From Pelobates cultripes (lineage: Eukaryota; Chordata; Amphibia; Anura; Pelobatidae), in NCBI GenBank assembly GCA_933207985.1, contig OW240912.1:107198734-107262733 (forward strand): a stretch of DNA of 64,000 nt, in the 5' to 3' direction. How positions within the stretch are numbered: the stretch's first letter is position 1; each line of letters opens with the position of its first letter. The translations under genes and the position numbers were made by a program. The notes beneath the pieces are model-generated. The model did no database searches. It was not told where the DNA came from and saw only the letters and a program-made list of their open reading frames with translations. Below, in pieces: positions 23,320 to 33,114 of the stretch.

Positions 23320-26300
23320 TTATTTATATATTCCCGATCTTTAAAAATATCAAAGGAAAGTGCACTCACAGGATTCAATAGATGAATCTTCAAAACTTTT
23401 ATTGTGCAATTTAATACACCAAAATAGTGTCAACGTTTCCGTTCACTGGTGGACTTTTTTCAAGACCAGTGGACTGAAACGTTGACACTATTGTGGTGTA
23501 TTAAATTGCACAATAAAAGTTTGAAAATTCATCTATTGAGCCCTGTGAGTGCACTTTACTCGGATTATGTATTTTGGCTGAAGGAAGCACCCAGGCAATC
23601 ACAAGACCGTGAATGTGAGTGCTGGACATTAAAGATTTTAATTAATATTAAATCGTTTGAAAAGCTTATTTAACAATATTGAGTAAAGTTCACCTCTTTT
23701 TCTAGCTCTCTTTTTTTGAAGATTTATAAAAGCTAAAGCTAACCAATAGAAAAATCTTCAACATTTTAAAATGTGATCAAATTAAAATATTAAATCCTAC
23801 ACAGAAATTCACATTTCTTTTATTAAGATAATTAATGGTCTTGAACCTCAAGATTCTATATGTCCTACTTCTACACGGACATTTTTCTTTATATTCGCAC
23901 AATACATACATGGCCTAAATAATCATATTTAACATCTTGTATATATCTATTAGAATTTTTTTTTCTTTCTGTAAAGCCATAAGATATATTTACCAGAAGC
24001 TTTTTACAGTAGCCAAACCATCTGCTTCCATCTTCCCCAGTGAGAACAAAAGAAAAGGTTTCACTAAAATAAAAACAAAGCAATACATAAACTTATTGAC
24101 CCACTTTTGAAGAGATTTCTTTTTACATGTAAGTTCCATTTATTCAGCATTTACCTTTTAGAATCAGCAGTGGGAGCCCAGTCTTTGGAATCTGGGAAAC
24201 AAAACTTTGGTATGACTTTAAGCCTTTCTTCTGTGTCTTTCGACTGCTTAACTGGCTGATCATTCTGAAAAATATATATATTTCGAGAAATTAGAAATAT
24301 TTTATAAAAAAACACAATAATAATGCAAAGTGTGTCGGAGAAATTCATGGTTGTTTTTATCAATGGGTATTTTATATGCTTGTAAATCATGTAACAAAAT
24401 AAACATATGTAAAATTTCTTTAAATAAAAATATTTATGCAATTTTCAGTGATAAATCTTCAGTAAAATAGTTGAACAGAAAACATGAATAGGCATCCTCA
24501 ACCTGAGGTACCTTTAGTTATCCATTAAAATTGTATACATTGACTAAAGATAACTGGAGAGGGGTTCGTGGGAAGAAAGAACATTTTTGCCTTTGACAAA
24601 GTGCTGGACACAAAACATGTCACTAGCTGTAGGAAACAAAACAATTATAGCTACCCATCAACAATTTGTAGAAGAGTCTACTCCTTTTGCAGAAGGGATA
24701 TCAAGTGAGATGCCGCTCAGAGAAGTTTCCCTAAAGTCTGACATGATTATATATGTCCAAACAGATCTATCAAATGTAGTTGAAAGAAGATTGGTAGATA
24801 AATTAAAAACAATTTAACTTACCTTATTGGGATACTGTTGAGTAACATATGGAATATAGCTATCTCCAGAAGGTTTTTTCTGTAAGGAAACTACCACGAA
24901 GAGCTCAAAAAGTTGCTGCTCCTGAAACTCAATGAGGTCCCTCTCCAGTGTCTGATAATGAGGGTTCCTTTTTAATGAGCTTTGCGCATGAGCCAAACGC
25001 TTGTGGTGTCCTGTGGATAGAAATAAATGAAATTTGTTACAGCAGACTGACCGCATAACTTAATTCCACCAATTGTAATTCTAAATATTTTCAGTAGGAT
25101 ATTATTCTAGTTCATAAAGCTTGTGTTGGGTTATTTTTTTGTAGTAAACAAACTACATAGTCACAACAAGAGGTTTGTGTGTGTGTGTTCTTTTTTTCTT
25201 TTATCCATTGTCCTGTCAAGGCATCGTACTAGCTTAAAGTAAATGTTTTTCTCTCATCAACATACTTTGATCTGGTGAGGTAGAACCCTAGGGTGCTTAA
25301 ATAAACTCTACTGTACTGTTCTTCTGGTCAATTAATTATTGAGACACGTTGTTGTTATGGGTGTCACAGGGTTAAAAAAAAAAAAAAAAGACCTGCCCAA
25401 GATTCAGGTAAGCACATGCTCCTATTCTATATCTATAATAACTCATCAAGTCCTCCCAGAAGAACCAGGTTTTCCGGACCTCTTAACTCAATCCCTAGAT
25501 TAATGTTTGAACTTTTATATGAGAAAAAGTAAAAAAGATTTAACTGCTGGCAGGTTCACAATTCAATTATTGAAGTTTGGCCCCACACTAAACAAAATTA
25601 ATTGCTGGGTGGAGTCCACAAAAAGGATCTTCTAAATCACTTAACAGAAATGTCTAAATAAATTAATATTACAACACCCAGTGTCTTTTCAATGCCCGGA
25701 AGTTTATATTCCACCAACATGTACTGTTGGAGCCAGCAAAGTTTAAGCCTTCTAAAAGTTCTTATGCAAGATCTCAAGACTATACCTCAAGACAAAGACC
25801 TCATGTTGGTTAAAAATTTTGCTAGGATATCCAATTAATATTGGAAAAATAAAACCATTATGGCATCCATAAGTTTGACATTTAAAAGATAGTCTTGCAA
25901 GATGGCTTGAAAGAGCAGTCCTTCCAAAACACTCCTCCCAAAAAATGCCTTTTGGCTAGTGATCACCATCTTGGGCCAGCACAGTTAGTTCTGTGGCCTG
26001 CCTATTTCACATATAGTTGCTTGATCAGTATAAAACCAAGATAACATAAAAACTACAAAGAGGTCCCTGACATCAATGACAAATATTAGGTCTGATTAGC
26101 ACAGCAGGACAGTGCGTTACTTCTTGGCTTACTTTTTTGTCGATCATCTGTTTCACTTTCTGTTTCACTGGCATCCCCTAAAAGAAATGGAATAAAATAA
26201 AATAAAAATAAATATATATATATTATAGATTTATCTACATAGATATACACACGTATGTAGGAAATAGAAATATCTTTTCTTATTGAATCAAGCCTTAAAT

Positions 26301-29300
26301 TAAGGAGGATCGGCAAGACTTATGTCAAAAAATTTTAAACAACGATCAATCATCTAGGAGAATTCATGAAAACATTCCACCACGTAAAATAAATGTAGAA
26401 ATGCATATGATTAAATACACATTCATTTACCTTTGGATGACGCAGTGTCATGGCCTGCATAGGTCTGAACCTTAACCCTTTTTTTCCCTCGTTTAGCATC
26501 AAATATGTCTTGTATTTTCATCACCAGCTAAAAGTCAAAGAAGTGAGATCTCAAAAAAGCTGTACATATTTAATAAAGAACAGCAAAATATATATATATA
26601 TATTTAGAGCATTTACAAAAATATGAAAAAGATATATATTATTCATATAGACAGATATAGATATATTAGATCTAGTTATACAATTATGCCATAAGAAAAA
26701 AAAAAATGTTAAAATAAATCACCAGCAGAGGTCAGAAAGAGCTAGGAATGATTTGAAACAATGTTCCTTCTTAACATGTTCGTTAGGAAGGAAGGGCTTC
26801 TGGCTTCCTTGTTTGGTATAATCACATCCTGTGTATGGGGATCTTTGTAATTTATTTCATCTGTATGAACACGAATAATGGGAAGGATATTTCATGCGTT
26901 TAACACAGGGCAATATGAATGCACTGTTGAAGGGTGTTAATCAAAAAAGTATCATTAATGGCTGGGGCAAAGGGCACCCGGCATGACCCATGTAAGTTGT
27001 CACATTGTACCAATACGGTTTGACTGCTTACCGTGTGGTTGCCCCAGAGCCTTTTGGCACCATAATCACTACAGCAGCACTATGAATACACTTCATTTGC
27101 CATCTTTTAATGGTGGCAGTAACAAAATATTAAACCAGTTTTAGGTGGTGTGACGATATCATACACGTGCAAGTTAATTTATTTTAATAATAAATATAAA
27201 ACTATAACACTGCAGTCATACCCTTGGAAATTTTTTTCTCTTTTTGGCATTTTCTCCTCCGCCTCCTCCTTTGAACATCTTCCACTCCATTAGGGTAACA
27301 GGCAGAGTGGAGTCTTTTGGGGCCTTCTTGTGAAGATATAATTTGGTGCTTTTGAGTTCCAGAGTTTGCCTTTTTAAAAAGTTTGGTTTAGATGGCAACT
27401 AAAAAGCAAAGCAAAATAAATACATTAAAGAAAATCCTTTGCTGACATACATGTATACTATTAATTGAATAGAGTGCATTATGATTGTGCAAAGCAAATT
27501 ACACTATTAGGGATAAACGCTGCGTCAAGGTGTAAGGTATATAATATTTTGGTTTGCATGTGAGCATCACAAAACAATGAGAAAAACACAAGTAAATAAT
27601 TTACTTTCACCCAATATTACATATTTTTTTTCCATGATTATTTAAGAACAAAAGCCAATACCTTAAATAATAAGATACATGTTGACACTACAACAAGAAA
27701 ACTGAAGATATTTACACAGCCACATATTCACGGTCAACTCTCACATGGTTATTGAATAAATTGAAATTTATCGAGAATTCAAAGCAAATTTTAAATTGAA
27801 CGCTATAGTAGCTGAATTAGAACCACAGGTGACAAGGAGCTATTCTGACTTTAAAGAGATACTCTAGGCACCAGAACAACTTTAGCTTAATGAAGCTGTT
27901 TTAGTGTATATTTTCAAAAAGAGATCTTGAAATCTTTAAAAAAAAAAAACTCCCCCCCCCCCTCCCCCCCTCTTGCCCCCTCAGAATGGATTAAAACTCA
28001 CCTCATTTTCAGCCCTCCATTGGTCTGTCGGCGCTGGCCCCGCTCCTGAGGTGACGGCAAGGGGGTGGGGCCAAACACGGTTTTGGCAAATCAGCACCTC
28101 CTTATACAGATGCATTGAATCAATGCATCTCTATGAGGAAAATTCAGCGTCTCCATGCAGAGCGTGGTGATGCTGAATGGCAGGACTACTTACTGTGCAG
28201 CCCTGAGCCAGGAAGCCCCTCCAGTGGCCATCTAAGGAGTGGCCACTTGGAGGTGTCCCTAGGGGCAATGAAAACACTGCCTTTTCTCTGAAAAGGCAGT
28301 GTTTACATGAAAATGCCAGAAGGGAGCTATTATACTCACCAGAACAACTACATTAAGCTGTAGTTGTTCTGGTGACTATAGTGTCCCTTTAATTGAGCAA
28401 TTGTGTCTGCTTTGCACATCACTAACATTTAATTTCCTGCTCTGTACGACTAGACTGTACGTTTGTAGACTTGCACCGTTGCTCCATATGCTACACTAGA
28501 GTTGGCTTGACAGCAACTCAAATCCCCATGTATAATTTTTATGTCACTGTTCACAAATCACATTTATTTTGTGTATATCCCTTTTTTGTGCTTTGATGAA
28601 TGTTTTCATTTATTACACCATTAGAATGTTTTTATTTGTTGTACTAAAAAAGGTTTTAAGGCAACTTTTTGAAGTTTTGATCTCTCTTTGGGACTCGACT
28701 TCTTTTGTAAATATTTGCCATTTTGGGTTAGGTCCTTTTTGTTTCTGACAGTTCTCACTTTAGTGAATATCCTGGTCAATGTTTACCTCCTGCAGTCCTC
28801 TGGATCAAACAAATGGTATACAGAAAGCCCTGTGTATGGGCTTTGCTGCAACGTAAGAAAAAGTGTCAAACACATGCAGTTCCCTTACATAAGAAATACC
28901 ATATACACAGTTATTATTAATACATTATGGACTATAGATGTGTATAATGTGGTCGATTCTGACCTTAGGAGGTTTGATGGTACATCTTGGAGGTGGTAAT
29001 TTCCACGTAGACGGTACCCTCCATAAAGGCATGGGTGAGATTTTAATATCTTCATATGGGTGCTCTTTGACTGGATCTGTAAAGAATTAAACATGGATAA
29101 ATACAGGTTCCCAAATATGAGGAAAGACAAAACACTTAGTAGGACCTGGCACTACAGTTATTTTGGACTAAAAGTTCCATGTTGCTCAGCTCATCATTGC
29201 AGCTATAGCTAATCATCCTACTGTACACCAAGATTCCAGAATTTAGTAATTTGGATGCTGACAAAACTTGGACCATTTGTGTGCTTTCAGGACTGGGTCG

Positions 29301-32300
29301 TGAACCACGGTCATGTATACACACACAAATGCATATATATACCCATACATACACAAATAAAAGCAAGCTGAATTTCATGAAAACATCGGTCCATATATTG
29401 ACTTGAACATGGTAATAGCTGGTCAGCAGAATTTGGAGGCTTTTGTTGTACGTTTAGAGAAGCAGAAAATATGCAGTGGAAAAACGTTATGCATGTATAT
29501 ATAAAAAAAAAAATAAACTGGTTAAGCATATAGTATGAGGCAGAATAAACTTCTAGCTGCTGCACTTTAAATAAGTTCAGGTTTGTGCAAGACCTCAAAA
29601 AAATAATAAAATTAAAATTAAAAAAACACTGTAAAAGGGAGTTTTGAAAAGCTGCAATAATGTTGATGGGAGAGGACTGCAATGGACTATGCATCTTGGA
29701 GAAAGACTTACACATAACATCCTCATAGATATTTTCTTCAGACACAGACTGATAAACTGTAGATCTTGAGTGTTCACCAGGGTCTTCTGAAATCTGTGGA
29801 TGGTTTGCATTTTGTAGAAAACGCCTGAAAGTCTGAACGTCTTCAAATTCAAATGATTTCCTAGAAACAAAATTACAACTGATGACTTTTCATTCTTCAA
29901 ACTATGTTGTGTCCCGTACTACAGCTTAAGCAGGATAAGAAATGTTCCAATAGATGTATCACTTATTCAACTGCAATTATTTATATAGCGCAGACATATT
30001 CCACAGTGCTGTTCAATAGATTAAACAAGACAAACAATTCTAACAAAATACGGGAACAATAAGGGAAAAAGGCCCGGCCCAAAAAAAGCTTACATCACTT
30101 ACTCCAACCATAGATTAATTAACTAAGCCAGAATTTTCAGAGTGGCAATTTAATAGCTAATGAAAATCAGTGACCGTGGGCAAATGCCAGCTGTTTGGCG
30201 TTTTTTTTTAACCTAATATTTGTTACCATTCCTTTAGAAAAAAAAAAAAGGTTTTTTTTTCACCAATATGAAAACTAGATTTTATGAATTTGCTCAAAAA
30301 CTGCGGAGTTTAATTAAAAAAAATATAAAATAAAAATAGGCTGGGGGTTAATTTTGCTAAATATTACTTTATATTAATCGCAAGACACAGATTATAAAAT
30401 AATGTCCTAGGTGTCAACAATATTTTGTTTGTTTGTAAATCATTGTAATTCTTTTCTGGGAGGCTAAAAATGAAATATTCCACTATCCAATAGATATTCA
30501 TGACTCGAAGATGCAACTTATTACTATATTATAATACTGGCTACATACAATTGATATATGTGCACCTATAACTAGTCCAGTACAAATTGCCCCAGTGTGA
30601 GATGCTTAGTTAGTGGTGAGTTATTTAATATTAACACACCAAGACTTGAGGTGGTAATATTTTGTCTTGGGTGTTTGGAGTCATGTGGCGTGCACATTTT
30701 GTATCAGAACTATTTAAGAATGCAGCAAAGGGAACTGGCTCTCTTTGTTTTGATGCAGAAGAGAACATGCCTCCAGTTTTTACTTAATCTTAGTAAAGCC
30801 TCAAGCTAAATAAATTAGACTTACAAATGGATACAAAGAGGATTATTGGGCAAGCTGATTATTGAGCAACCATTGTGTAAAAAGTATTTATGTAGACAAT
30901 ATAGATTAAAAGAAATAAATAAATACATAAACTTTTCATGAATAGAGCACATACTCTGGCTGCATAGAGAACCAGTAATATATACTGTAGGCTAGAGAAT
31001 GTCCTGTAATGTACGGCCTGTGAGTAATGGTTTTACAGTACAAATTGAGTAAAACGCAGGGTAACTTATCCCCTTTGTCCTTCTGAAGCTTGCCAATTGC
31101 AGTTCATTGTAGATGTTTAAAACTGAGGATTTAAAGGGACTCTCCAGTGCCAGGAAAACAATCCATTTTCCTGGCACTGCAGGTCCCTTCTCCCTCCCAC
31201 CTCCCATCCCCGGTTGCTGAAGGGGTGAAAACCCCTTCAGTGACTTACCAGAGGCAGCGACATGTCCCACGTCGCTGCTTCTTCCTCCGCTCACGCTCCT
31301 CCCCTTCATCACGTCAGCAGGCGGGGGAGACTGATCACGCGAGCTGGTGGGGGAGACCTAATGCGCATGCACGGCAATGCACATTAGACCTCTCCATAGG
31401 AAACCATTGAAAATGCTTTTCAATGCTTTCCTATGGGGATTTTAGCGACGCTGGAGTTCCTCACATAGCGTGAGGACGTCCAGCGACGCTATAGCACAGA
31501 AAACCTGTGCTATAGACCAGGAAGTGCCCTCTAGTGGCTGTCTAGTAGACAGCCACTAGAGGAGGAGTCCTGCAAGGTAATTATTGCAGTTCATGAAAAC
31601 TGCAATAATTACAGTTGCAGGGTTAAGGGTAGTGGGAGTTGGCACTTTAGGACACTCAAAACCAAATCCCTACAACACTGCAATCATACATAAATACATT
31701 TAGATATGAAATTGGATTAAAACTATCATTTATGTTGCAGTCATTCAATAGCTATATTTAATTTTTTTGTAAGTACGGTCAGAAAGCCACAGTATAAACT
31801 TCTATTTGTACATGGAGGAACGCACATATAATTGTCCAGCTTTAAATACAGATTGTTATACTGACCTCTTTGACCTCGGTCTCAGTTTCCGGTTCCCAGT
31901 CTTTTTTGGCGTAGGTGGAGGAGCAGAAGGATCTGAAGACTCTGTGTCACTCTCATCCACTGACTGTCTCCTTCTGTGATGGTTGCTCTTACGCTCTTCA
32001 TGGCGATAATCTGTGGAATAACGAAATGTCCTTCGGGGTTTGGGAATAGGGTTAATTGATGGAGCATTGTTTATAGGCCCTGATTCGTAATAAATATTTT
32101 CCATACTCTTCATGGCAGACATTTGATTAGTTAAACCTCTCAAATCAAGTTCCTTGTCCGTTGAAATGCTTCTCCCTCTCTTTCTTTTAAATTCCATTAC
32201 CATGGCTGTCAAGTCTTCTTCTGAAATGCAGTTACTTTTTTTGAACATACCCGCAGAGGTGTAAAAATTCCCTGGGGGAAGGTCCATGTCCGGGTCTAAA

Positions 32301-32662
32301 AACTGTTGCTCATAAATAGAAGACGGGCTTTCTGGGTCCTCTGCGACCAACCTGTTATTTTCGCCATCATAAACTTTGCGACGGTTTCCTTCCCTGAAAT
32401 CCAGTCCCAAGTTTTTATTTTGGTTCAAACCATATTTCCTATTGTCCAAACCATCCACGGTTGACTTTGTAAATGCACTGTGAATAGTAGAAGATTTTTG
32501 TGGCTTTTCATCCAAAAGATCTCCGCATGACCCAGAGATAGTCCGTACTTCCCATTGTGAGATCTTCTGTTTGATGTTTTTGCAGTGGCTCCTGGAGAGG
32601 GTTTGTAAAGCAGATCGGGACAAGCCACATTCTGGGCTTCCCATTGTATGCATGACAGGCAT
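17827..32662 (-). CDS. DENND2C: DENND2C, DENN domain-containing Rab exchange factor (18 coding exons)
   Basis: DENND2 proteins are guanine-nucleotide exchange factors that activate Rab GTPases (Rab9 is reported for this subfamily) and so act on endosome-to-Golgi traffic. Coding segments on the minus strand, in order: 32662-31866, 29860-29712, 29076-28964, 27398-27222, 26527-26431, 26177-26133, 25010-24823, 24264-24155, 24063-23994, 22803-22726, 22225-22085, 21784-21636, 21465-21288, 20960-20919, 19623-19518, 19391-19152, 18285-18199, 17858-17827. All have AG acceptors and GT donors, the phases agree at every junction, and the total is 2,799 nt (932 codons plus stop), close to human DENND2C. 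The disordered N-terminal half (about residues 1-490) carries short conserved blocks such as ENIYEDV and TLPVTL; uDENN, cDENN and dDENN regions fill about 495-900. The match to remembered human DENND2C (for example SLQKKPSG, TFSFVLTGEDGSRWFGYC) is much closer than to DENND2A or 2D. No frameshift or internal stop is seen. The start at 32662 is the first ATG after an in-frame TAA; ATGs at codons 4 and 7 are alternatives. Confidence 0.96.
18199..18285 (-). CDS. DENND2C: DENND2C coding exon 17
   Basis: The acceptor is TTTATTTAACAG| and the donor TTGA|GTAAGT. It encodes 28-29 residues including SEYLKTLPETEPSSVNKFLRG. If the donor were not used, the frame would continue five codons into the intron and stop at a TGA at 18184-18182. 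Splicing to the next exon recovers the conserved family C terminus. Confidence 0.93.
19152..19391 (-). CDS. DENND2C: DENND2C coding exon 16 (dDENN)
   Basis: It encodes DVTLNSLVSEAFVWFFVEIV, GERVFQRDPFRKSHTSRSVR and FLDIFMETQMFAGFSQDREL, the whole dDENN helical module. The donor is AAAG|GTAAAA. The acceptor is ambiguous: TATAG|AAG|AT gives two AGs 3 nt apart, so either 240 or 237 nt would be used, adding or omitting one Glu. The human length matches the downstream AG (exon start 19388). Confidence 0.96.
19518..19623 (-). CDS. DENND2C: DENND2C coding exon 15
   Basis: The acceptor is TCTGTCCCAACTACAG| and the donor AGAAG|GTGAGC. It encodes SDEDEILPHKLQAALVQILE, the helical link into dDENN (residues 779-813). 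The next exon begins at a tandem NAGNAG acceptor. Confidence 0.95.
20919..20960 (-). CDS. DENND2C: DENND2C coding exon 14 (42-nt micro-exon)
   Basis: Fourteen codons encode VLIVDLCANKFLQQ, the last strand of cDENN. The acceptor is TATTCCTTAG| and the donor CAG|GTAAGC. It is in frame at both ends. Confidence 0.95.
21288..21465 (-). CDS. DENND2C: DENND2C coding exon 13 (cDENN core)
   Basis: The acceptor is TCTGTTTTTTTAG| and the donor GAG|GTGAGT. It encodes the most conserved part of the protein, including YPFTWQHTYIPVLPASM and CSPTPFLIGILSCSLP, the cDENN surface that contacts the Rab in known DENN-Rab structures. It covers residues 705-764. Confidence 0.98.
21636..21784 (-). CDS. DENND2C: DENND2C coding exon 12 (cDENN)
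   Basis: The acceptor is GTCTACTTTATAG| and the donor TCAG|GTGTGC. It encodes IELCRPMDSRLEHVDF and LKVFASLLLERRVIFVADN, the helix and strand that open the catalytic central DENN module. It covers residues 656-704. Confidence 0.96.
22085..22225 (-). CDS. DENND2C: DENND2C coding exon 11
   Basis: The acceptor is ATGTGTTTATTGTAG| and the donor GAG|GTAATG. It encodes ILDEVEKRREMSPALV and VMEAPFPAPGRTITVK, the linker between uDENN and cDENN (residues 609-655). Confidence 0.97.
22726..22803 (-). CDS. DENND2C: DENND2C coding exon 10
   Basis: The acceptor is TTTTTGCTATTTTAG| and the donor AAG|GTAAGT. It encodes 26 residues with KGKRLPEVYCMVSRLGCF, the end of uDENN. Both ends are phase 0. Confidence 0.97.
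23285..23316. repeat. (TA)n microsatellite
   Basis: An uninterrupted TA run in the intron between DENND2C coding exons 9 and 10, preceded by TGTATATGTATATGTGTATA. Confidence 0.9.
23357..23563. repeat. Intronic palindrome (~95-bp arms)
   Basis: GTGCACTCACAGGATTCAAT to TCAACGTTTCCGTTCACTGG in the left arm matches, inverted, CCAGTGGACTGAAACGTTGA to GTGAGTGCAC in the right arm. The centre is GACTTTTTTCAAGA. It lies inside a DENND2C intron and is a palindromic MITE or the end of a composite repeat, like that at 58.1-58.3 kb, which has a similar AATAAAA-bearing design. Confidence 0.85.
23994..24063 (-). CDS. DENND2C: DENND2C coding exon 9
   Basis: The acceptor is GTTTTATTTTAG| and the donor CTG|GTAAAT. 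It encodes ETFSFVLTGEDGSRWFGYC, the best-conserved strand pair of uDENN. It covers residues 559-582. Confidence 0.97.
24155..24264 (-). CDS. DENND2C: DENND2C coding exon 8
   Basis: The acceptor is TATATTTTTCAG| and the donor AAAAG|GTAAAT. It encodes the uDENN segment EERLKVIPKFCFPDSKDW, a hallmark of the DENND2 group. It covers residues 523-558 and ends in a split AG|T codon. Confidence 0.97.
24823..25010 (-). CDS. DENND2C: DENND2C coding exon 7 (start of uDENN)
   Basis: The acceptor is TTCTATCCACAG| and the donor AAG|GTAAGT. It contains the nearly invariant block NPHYQTLERDLIEFQEQQ and the first strand of the uDENN module, LFELFVVVSLQKKPSG. It covers residues 460-522 and its conservation with human is very high. 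Confidence 0.97.
26133..26177 (-). CDS. DENND2C: DENND2C coding exon 6 (45-nt micro-exon)
   Basis: This very short exon has acceptor CATTTCTTTTAG| and donor AAAAA|GTAAGC. It encodes an acidic GDASETESETDDRQK stretch corresponding to the human SGNESDAEYL region. Its length is a multiple of three (phase 1 in and out), so skipping it would keep the frame. It is a plausible alternative cassette. Confidence 0.9.
26431..26527 (-). CDS. DENND2C: DENND2C coding exon 5
   Basis: The acceptor is TCTTTGACTTTTAG| and the donor AAAG|GTAAAT. It encodes a basic segment with KIQDIFDAKRGKKRVKV, matching KIDDIFESKRGKKKVKL of human DENND2C. It covers residues 413-444 and leaves one base of a split codon. Confidence 0.94.
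27222..27398 (-). CDS. DENND2C: DENND2C coding exon 4
   Basis: The acceptor is TTTGCTTTTTAG| and the donor AGG|GTATGA. It encodes 59 residues (354-412) including LPSKPNFLKRQTLELK and DSTLPVTLMEWKMFK. A run of five glycines follows the conserved EWK block where the human protein has a short non-glycine linker. Both ends are phase 0. Confidence 0.95.
27851..28392. mobile_element. T2-like MITE in DENND2C intron (copy 4)
   Basis: Both TTAA ends are intact (27851-27854, 28389-28392). The right terminal hairpin is CCAGAACAACTACA/TGTAGTTGTTCTGG with TTAA in its loop. Inner hairpins include ATGCATTGAATCAATGCAT and ACTGCCTTTTCTCTGAAAAG then GCAGT. The C-rich tract at 27952-27980 is an expansion. It lies between coding exons 3 and 4. 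Confidence 0.85.
28964..29076 (-). CDS. DENND2C: DENND2C coding exon 3
   Basis: The acceptor is AATTCTTTACAG| and the donor AAG|GTCAGA. It encodes HPYEDI followed by the proline-rich block PLWRVPSTWKLPPP, matching the human PLPMWRSPSAWKLPP segment. It covers residues 316-353 and ends on a codon boundary. Confidence 0.94.
29712..29860 (-). CDS. DENND2C: DENND2C coding exon 2
   Basis: The acceptor is TTGTTTCTAG| and the donor T|GTAAGTC. It encodes the KSFEFEDVQTFRR block and the tyrosine-containing motif SEENIYEDVM, which resembles an SH2-docking style YED site. It covers residues 266-315 of the disordered N-terminal half. Phase in is 2, phase out is 1. Confidence 0.94.
29968..30100 (-). mobile_element. 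LINE 3'-end fragment (CR1/L2 group)
   Basis: Read on the minus strand it ends ...GCGCTATATAAATAATT-like (here CTGCGCTATATAAATAATTG), the typical 3' tail of an abundant amphibian LINE family that also appears at 39.1, 50.6, 55.8 and 62.3 kb. Heavily truncated at the 5' side. Confidence 0.6.
31131..31654. mobile_element. T2-like MITE (copy 5), decayed right end
   Basis: TTAAAGGGACTCTCCAGTGC at the left with hairpins TGCCAGGAAAAC/TTTTCCTGGCA, TGAAGGGGTGAAAACCCCTTCA, CATAGGAAACCATTG/CAATGCTTTCCTATG, CTAGTGGCTGTCTAGTAGAC (with AGCCACTAG) and TTGCAGTTCATGAAAACTGC. It lies just downstream of DENND2C coding exon 1, in the first coding intron. The right terminus has degenerated. Confidence 0.75.
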
Positions 32663-32729
32663 ATCCACTATGAGAGGTTCATGTTACAACATTAAGAAAC
32701 ACGTTTCAGATCCACCAAAGATTTCTGAT
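31866..32729 (-). CDS. DENND2C: DENND2C coding exon 1 (with 5'UTR)
   Basis: The acceptor is CCCACATTTTGCAG| at 32730 and the donor AG|GTCAGT at 31865. The 5' 67 nt are untranslated and include an in-frame TAA. The coding part gives residues 1-265: the conserved block LSRSHCKNIKQKISQWE near the N terminus, then a low-complexity polar region with the conserved PPGNFYTS and INPIPKPRRTFRYS blocks, and a basic tail ending RPRSKR. This is by far the largest exon, as in other DENND2 genes, and it ends after the second base of a codon. Confidence 0.96.
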
Positions 32730-32858
32730 CTGCAAAATGTGGGATTGGTGAAATAATAGGAATGTTGTGGTATTTAGTAGAAATCCAACGAGGTATTTCA
32801 GCAGTTATGTTCCTCTCTACAGTGATTGCACAGTTAACACATGGCTACAATTAAGATG

Positions 32859-33113
32859 TTATTCCAATAATTGAGCAGAAACAGACTTTAAATGGTCTTC
32901 GGTGAAAATTTCAAAGATTTCAACCTGTTCTCTCAGTGGATCCAGAAAGATGTGCAGATTTGCTCTTCTAACCAAGTAACAAGCCTTCCAGCTGCTCTTT
33001 GTGCTTTTCAGAGTGTAAAATTCTAGCGTGGAAACTAGCTTTGGGTTTTCTGGAAAACAAATGCATCTTGTTATAGTGTGTCGTATAGATAAGAGTTTCA
33101 GCATAAGCAACAA
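32859..33113 (-). other. Unexplained 84-codon open frame upstream of coding exon 1
   Basis: On the minus strand an open frame follows a possible acceptor (GTTTTCCAG|AAAACCCAAAG) and runs to a TAA with segments such as KSSWKACYLVRRANLHIFLD. I do not recognise it. It overlaps no known repeat family that I can name. It may be a fossil of a retrocopy or chance; there is no donor and no link into the DENND2C frame. Confidence 0.2.
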
Positions 33114-33114
33114 T

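Noticed and set aside
32663..32668. GTG as the DENND2C start two codons upstream
   Set aside because: A vertebrate nuclear gene would use the ATG at 32662; an in-frame TAA lies just upstream.
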